Shown: positions 14,672-17,565 of the stretch, one piece after another
How the letters are laid out: each line of letters begins with the position of its first letter
Numbering within the stretch: position 1 is the first letter of the stretch
Assembly (NCBI GenBank): GCA_030145595.1
Contig: JAQYVG010000036.1
Coordinates: 1 to 17,565 of the forward strand
Direction of reading: 5' to 3'
DNA length: 17,565 bases
Source: Desulfobacterales bacterium
GTDB taxonomy: Bacteria; Desulfobacterota; Desulfobacteria; Desulfobacterales; UBA11574
The notes under the pieces: model-generated
Seen by the model: only the letters and a program-made list of their open reading frames with translations
Told to the model about the DNA's origin: nothing
Databases searched by the model: none
Translations under genes and position numbers: made by a program

Positions 14672-14694
14672 ATAAAATCGTGTTACGATTTTAT
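14672..14694 (-). promoter_or_regulatory. Perfect inverted repeat in the lpxC leader
   Basis: ATAAAATCGT and ACGATTTTAT form a 10-bp perfect inverted repeat with a 3-nt centre, ending 14 nt upstream of the lpxC ATG, just before the weak GAGA ribosome site. It could be an operator for a dimeric regulator or an mRNA hairpin that affects lpxC translation. There is no U-tract in the lpxC direction, so a terminator is unlikely. The rest of the 271-bp lpxC-comM gap shows no gene. It holds a 12-bp palindrome ACAGATATCTGT at 14883-14894, and no promoter I can place with confidence. Confidence 0.45.
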
Positions 14695-14917
14695 GAATCA
14701 TTAAGGTTTATAATTCACTCCCCTTTTTTGCCTGACCGGTTGAATTGAAAGCTATTTCACCAGTGTGCCTTTGGGGCTGAATAGTTCTAAACTGAGTACA
14801 TATAACCATTGAATATTGTTTTGGCAACTACAAATAAAAGCTGTTTGGCTGCCGGTTACATTATAAAATGATTGTCCTAAGTACAGATATCTGTTATGAC
14901 TACCAATATTTTTTAAT

Positions 14918-14924
14918 AAGGAGG
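14918..14924 (+). promoter_or_regulatory. Strong ribosome binding site that fixes the GTG start of comM
   Basis: AAGGAGG lies 4 nt before the GTG at 14929. The near-perfect Shine-Dalgarno decides in favour of GTG as the start; the next residues (LAKVLSSAVIGIDA) are the normal beginning of this family. Confidence 0.7.
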
Positions 14925-14928
14925 AAGC

Positions 14929-16464
14929 GTGCTCGCTAAGGTTCTAAGCAGTGCTGTCATTGGAATAGATGCGTATCTGGTGGAAGTGGAAGTTGATATC
15001 ACCTCAGGCCTGCCTACCTTTACCACAGTCGGTCTTCCGGAAGCATCAGTAAAAGAAAGCAAGGAAAGGGTCAAATCCGCGATTAATAATTCGGGTTATA
15101 CATTTCCGGATGACCGCATCACGGTCAATTTAGCTCCGGCCGGCATTAAAAAAGAAGGAACCGGTTTTGATCTGCCGATCGCTTTAGGGATACTGGCTGC
15201 CACCCGGATCGTTCCACAAAAAATTGTTTCCAAATATCTGGTTTTGGGTGAACTTTCACTCGACGGTCGTATTAAGCCGGTAAAAGGTTCGCTGCCCATG
15301 GCGCTGGCGGCCAAACATGCAGGTTATCAGGGCATAATTGTACCTCACGATAATGGCCGCGAAGCATCAGTTGTTAAGGAAATCTCTGTTTTTCCAGTAA
15401 AAACACTGTCACAACTCGTCGGCTTTTTACGTGGATTCACCCCCATAAAACCCCTGAAAACAGATATTGCCGCCATATTCAAAGCTGTAGATAACTTTGA
15501 AATCGATTTTTATGAAGTCATGGGCCAGGAGCATGTTAAGCGCGCCCTGGAAGTTGCCGCCGGCGGCGGTCATAACCTGATAATGATCGGTCCGCCCGGA
15601 TCAGGCAAGACCATGCTTGCCAAACGTCTGCCCACCATCCTTCCGCCGCTGACATTTGATGAAGCCATTGAAACCACAAAAATATTCAGCGTCATTGGAG
15701 GGCTTTTAAAGGGTCAGGCACTTGTCACCAACAGGCCTTTCCGTTCGCCCCATCACACCATATCCGACGCGGGTCTGATCGGCGGCGGGCATATTCCCAG
15801 ACCCGGCGAAGTCAGTATGGCGCATAACGGCGTTCTGTTTCTGGATGAACTGTCTGAATTTAAAAAACATGTTCTGGAAGTGCTCCGGCAGCCGCTGGAA
15901 GATCTTATGGTAACTATTTCACGGGCCGCGCTGACCATCACATATCCATCAAGTTTTATGCTGGTGGCGGCCATGAATCCGTGCCCCTGCGGGTATTTTT
16001 CAGATCCCAAGCACGAGTGCCGCTGCACGTATCAGCAGATCCACCGTTACCGCTCCAAAATTTCAGGACCGCTTTTCGACCGTATCGACATCCACGTGGA
16101 AGTGCCGGCGGTGCCGCACAAGGATTTGATGAGAGGGTCCGCTGCCGAGCCTTCCAAAGACATTCGCAAGCGGGTGGCCGCGGCCCGAGGTGTCCAGTCG
16201 GAGCGTTTTAAACGAACAAAGATTTACTGCAACGCCCAGATGATCAACCGGCACATTAAAAAATACTGCCGGATCGACGAGGCCTCCGGCAACCTGCTTG
16301 AAAACGCCATCGACAAACTTGGTTTGTCCGCCCGGGCCTACAATCGCATCCTGAAAATTTCCCGCACCATCGCCGATCTTGAAGGCGAACCTGACATCCA
16401 GGTAGATCACATCTCAGAAGCGATCCAGTACCGCACTTTAGACCGGGGAAAGCGCTTTATTTAG
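14929..16464 (+). CDS. comM: ComM/YifB family AAA+ ATPase (Mg-chelatase-like)
   Basis: This is a 511-aa hexameric AAA+ ATPase. The best-studied homologue, ComM, is a branch-migration helicase that extends donor DNA integration in natural transformation; the family is widespread also in species not known to be competent. The N-terminal S5/Lon-like domain spans residues 1-170. Walker A is GPPGSGKT (221-228) and Walker B VLFLDEL (302-308). A Cys cluster, Cys352 and Cys354 in NPCPCG with Cys364 and Cys366 in ECRC, probably binds zinc. GPLFDRIDI (380-388) carries the arginine-finger region, and the Mg_chelatase C-terminal domain (from about 410) ends the protein. Despite the domain name it is not a magnesium chelatase. 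No other competence genes are visible nearby. Confidence 0.94.
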   Translation: MLAKVLSSAVIGIDAYLVEVEVDITSGLPTFTTVGLPEASVKESKERVKSAINNSGYTFPDDRITVNLAPAGIKKEGTGFDLPIALGILAATRIVPQKIVSKYLVLGELSLDGRIKPVKGSLPMALAAKHAGYQGIIVPHDNGREASVVKEISVFPVKTLSQLVGFLRGFTPIKPLKTDIAAIFKAVDNFEIDFYEVMGQEHVKRALEVAAGGGHNLIMIGPPGSGKTMLAKRLPTILPPLTFDEAIETTKIFSVIGGLLKGQALVTNRPFRSPHHTISDAGLIGGGHIPRPGEVSMAHNGVLFLDELSEFKKHVLEVLRQPLEDLMVTISRAALTITYPSSFMLVAAMNPCPCGYFSDPKHECRCTYQQIHRYRSKISGPLFDRIDIHVEVPAVPHKDLMRGSAAEPSKDIRKRVAAARGVQSERFKRTKIYCNAQMINRHIKKYCRIDEASGNLLENAIDKLGLSARAYNRILKISRTIADLEGEPDIQVDHISEAIQYRTLDRGKRFI

Positions 16465-16503
16465 GAGATTACCTTCGAAATTGCTAAGTCCAATCGAATC
16501 ATT

Positions 16504-16541
16504 TGGGTCCTATTGACCCAGCACAAGTTTCGTGCTATCCT
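16504..16541 (+). promoter_or_regulatory. vapBC promoter with two overlapping palindromes
   Basis: TTGACC (-35, 16513-16518), a 17-bp spacer and TATCCT (-10, 16536-16541) form a good sigma-70 promoter. TGGGTC / GACCCA (16504-16509 and 16515-16520) covers the -35 and AGCAC / GTGCT (16520-16524 and 16532-16536) fills the spacer up to the -10. Palindromes over the promoter are what autoregulation by a VapBC complex would need. AAGGAG at 16568-16573 precedes the vapB ATG by 7 nt. Confidence 0.6.
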
Positions 16542-16580
16542 GTTTTTCTAGAATGAATTTGGAGGAAAAGGAGTCGGATA

Positions 16581-16811
16581 ATGGCCAACATTACCTTGAA
16601 AATCAACGATGAACTGTTAACAAAGGCCCGCCAACTGGCCTCTCAGAAACAAACGTCCATCAATGCCATCGTCAAGCAGAGGCTTGAGGAATTTGTCTCC
16701 AGAGATCTCAGCCGCGAAACTACTCTCGACGGTATAGAAGCATTTTACCTTAAAACCAATGCCAGAGTAGGCAAAAAGACTTGGACCAGAGACGAAATCC
16801 ATGCAAGATAA
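16581..16811 (+). CDS. vapB: VapB-type antitoxin (ribbon-helix-helix)
   Basis: This small 76-aa protein starts with a ribbon-helix-helix-like DNA-binding region (ITLKINDELLTKARQLASQKQTSINAIVKQRLEEFV, about residues 4-40). A charged C-terminal tail (residues 41-76) would wrap the toxin. It directly precedes a PIN-domain gene with an 11-bp overlap, the classical antitoxin-toxin arrangement. It is expected to neutralise the toxin and, alone or with it, to repress the promoter at 16504-16541. Confidence 0.82.
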   Translation: MANITLKINDELLTKARQLASQKQTSINAIVKQRLEEFVSRDLSRETTLDGIEAFYLKTNARVGKKTWTRDEIHAR

Positions 16812-17229
16812 GGTTTTTCTGGACACAAACATTTTTATTTATTCTATCGATTCTTCACCCGGCCAAAACAAAAAAAGGGACATCGGCCGCCGGATCATAA
16901 GTGAACATATAGAAAATGAATCAGGAGTAATCAGCATTCAGGTTCTTCAAGAATTTTATCATGTGGCAACTCACAAAATTGCAATACCGCTTTTAGCAGA
17001 AGAAGCCCTTGAATATTTACATTATATGTCCATACTCGAAACCGTTCAGCCTGATCTTCATATGGTTGTTGCAGCTATTCGCATTCATCAAAAGTATACC
17101 CTTTCTTTCTGGGATGCCCTCATCCTTCAGGCTGCCAAGACCGCGGGATGCTCCCAACTCCTTTCAGAAGATCTCCAGGATGGTTTTTCCCTCGACAACT
17201 TAGTTGTTAAAAACCCTTTTTTAACTTAA
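16801..17229 (+). CDS. vapC: VapC-type PIN-domain ribonuclease toxin
   Basis: This is a 142-aa PIN-domain protein. VapC toxins are Mg-dependent ribonucleases that usually cut tRNA or rRNA; the target of this one is not predictable. The acidic active-site residues are visible: Asp8 (FLDTN), Glu51 (LQEFYH), Asp105 (SFWDAL) and an acidic group at 123-127 (EDLQD). All are present, so it looks intact. The ATG overlaps the end of the antitoxin gene by 11 bp, giving coupled translation. A gene remnant starts in another frame at its 3' end. Confidence 0.88.
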   Translation: MQDKVFLDTNIFIYSIDSSPGQNKKRDIGRRIISEHIENESGVISIQVLQEFYHVATHKIAIPLLAEEALEYLHYMSILETVQPDLHMVVAAIRIHQKYTLSFWDALILQAAKTAGCSQLLSEDLQDGFSLDNLVVKNPFLT

Positions 17230-17321
17230 TCTGGAATGCTGCCAAGAAGATTGACACCCTATGGCGCAGGGAGGAACTTGAAGTTTATCGAAAAGCTGAA
17301 AAAAGAAAAGAAAAAGAGTAA
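17211..17321 (+). pseudogene. Possible C-terminal remnant of an unidentified gene
   Basis: A frame offset from vapC is open from 17211 to a TAA at 17319-17321 and lacks any ATG. It encodes a coding-like, strongly charged helical tail (NAAKKIDTLWRREELEVYR, then a Lys/Glu-rich end). With no start codon or ribosome site of its own, it looks like the end of a gene whose upstream part is missing. A 26-codon frame beginning with ATG at 17236 overlaps it but has a less protein-like composition. I do not recognise the family, and chance openness of an A-rich stretch is possible. Confidence 0.3.
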
Positions 17322-17507
17322 AATTCACAAATGAAATCACGCTCTGAACGGCAATTTAAGTGTAAAATGAGTTCCTGCTTATTATGTCCAACAAGTTGTA
17401 TTATTTGAATATATTTATGTATTAATCAACAATCAAGGTTTGATAATCATATAAAGGGCCGAGCATTCAACAAGAAAGCATCTGATTACCATGTCGAAGC
17501 CTGGGTT
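17322..17507. other. AT-rich gap with no recognised feature
   Basis: I see no open frame of interest, RNA gene, heptad array or clear hairpin here. The stretch is AT-rich, notably at 17395-17455. Its only role that can be inferred is to separate the vapBC unit from the minus-strand gene ending at 17508. Confidence 0.4.
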
Positions 17508-17565
17508 TTACTTTAGGTTCTCCTCGGTGTAGAGCGAAAGCTCGATCATGCGTTCGAGGAGTTGC
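17508..17565 (-). CDS. 3' end of an unidentified minus-strand gene (partial)
   Basis: On the minus strand the window edge enters a frame reading QLLERMIELSLYTEENLK and then TAA at 17508-17510. The 18 residues look like a real amphipathic C-terminal helix and the frame is open to the edge. The gene is convergent with vapBC. The family cannot be told from this length. Confidence 0.5.
   Translation of the reverse strand, partial: QLLERMIELSLYTEENLK

Noticed and set aside
14929..16464. Magnesium chelatase subunit of chlorophyll synthesis.
   Set aside because: The S5-like N-terminal domain, length and Cys cluster are those of ComM/YifB. No bchD/bchH or pigment genes are present.
14929..17565. 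Genomic island or prophage around vapBC.
   Set aside because: No integrase, tRNA target, phage gene or flanking direct repeat is visible. A single toxin-antitoxin pair does not justify the call.

Overview
The window reads as chromosomal sequence from a Gram-negative bacterium, most likely a deltaproteobacterium (Desulfobacterota, Desulfobacterales-like). The reasons are lpxC (outer-membrane lipid A), an NtrY/NtrX-type two-component pair with a DUF4390 gene in front of it, an rsmD-coaD pair, and abundant short structured intergenic repeats. This placement is inference from gene content; there is no rRNA or other marker here.

Layout. At 28-795 (-) lies a TPR lipoprotein gene. A repeat element follows, and then a tight minus-strand operon serS-thrC-LysM protein (5552 down to 995) in which each junction is a 4-nt ATGA overlap. 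Diverging from serS is a plus-strand operon: 5-formyltetrahydrofolate cyclo-ligase, pcm and a YqaA-type DedA membrane protein (5723-7561). A second repeat array separates this from coaD and rsmD (minus, 7837-8962). A third repeat array (8985-9246) separates rsmD from a regulatory operon read leftward: DUF4390 protein, NtrY-like histidine kinase, NtrX-like regulator (13630 down to 9255). A MITE-like palindrome sits between the kinase and regulator genes. lpxC (minus) and comM (plus) diverge from 14658-14928. A VapBC toxin-antitoxin pair with its own promoter and operator-like palindromes follows (16504-17229). The right end holds a possible gene remnant and the last codons of an unidentified minus-strand gene.

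The most unusual content is not in the genes, which are mostly housekeeping, but in the intergenic repeats. Two sequence families share one architecture: a short central core flanked by arrays of degenerate 7-bp units, with the units on one side being the reverse complement of those on the other. Family 1 (heptads of the form GTCNGTN / NACNGAC) is present at 816-991 and 7556-7707 and probably, cut by the window edge, at 1-27. Each copy begins with a hairpin at or within a few bases of a stop codon and is oriented outward from that gene. A further heptad array with its own hairpin abuts the coaD stop codon. Family 2 (heptads GTTCNNN / NNNGAAC) is present as three tandem units in 8985-9246. In family 1 the two full copies differ by an indel of exactly two heptads, and the hairpin arms differ by paired changes. 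Both facts suggest that heptad periodicity and base pairing, not primary sequence, are what is kept.

The regulator's sigma-54 contact loop reads GAIAGA instead of GAFTGA, so its mode of action may differ from that of a classical NtrC-type activator.
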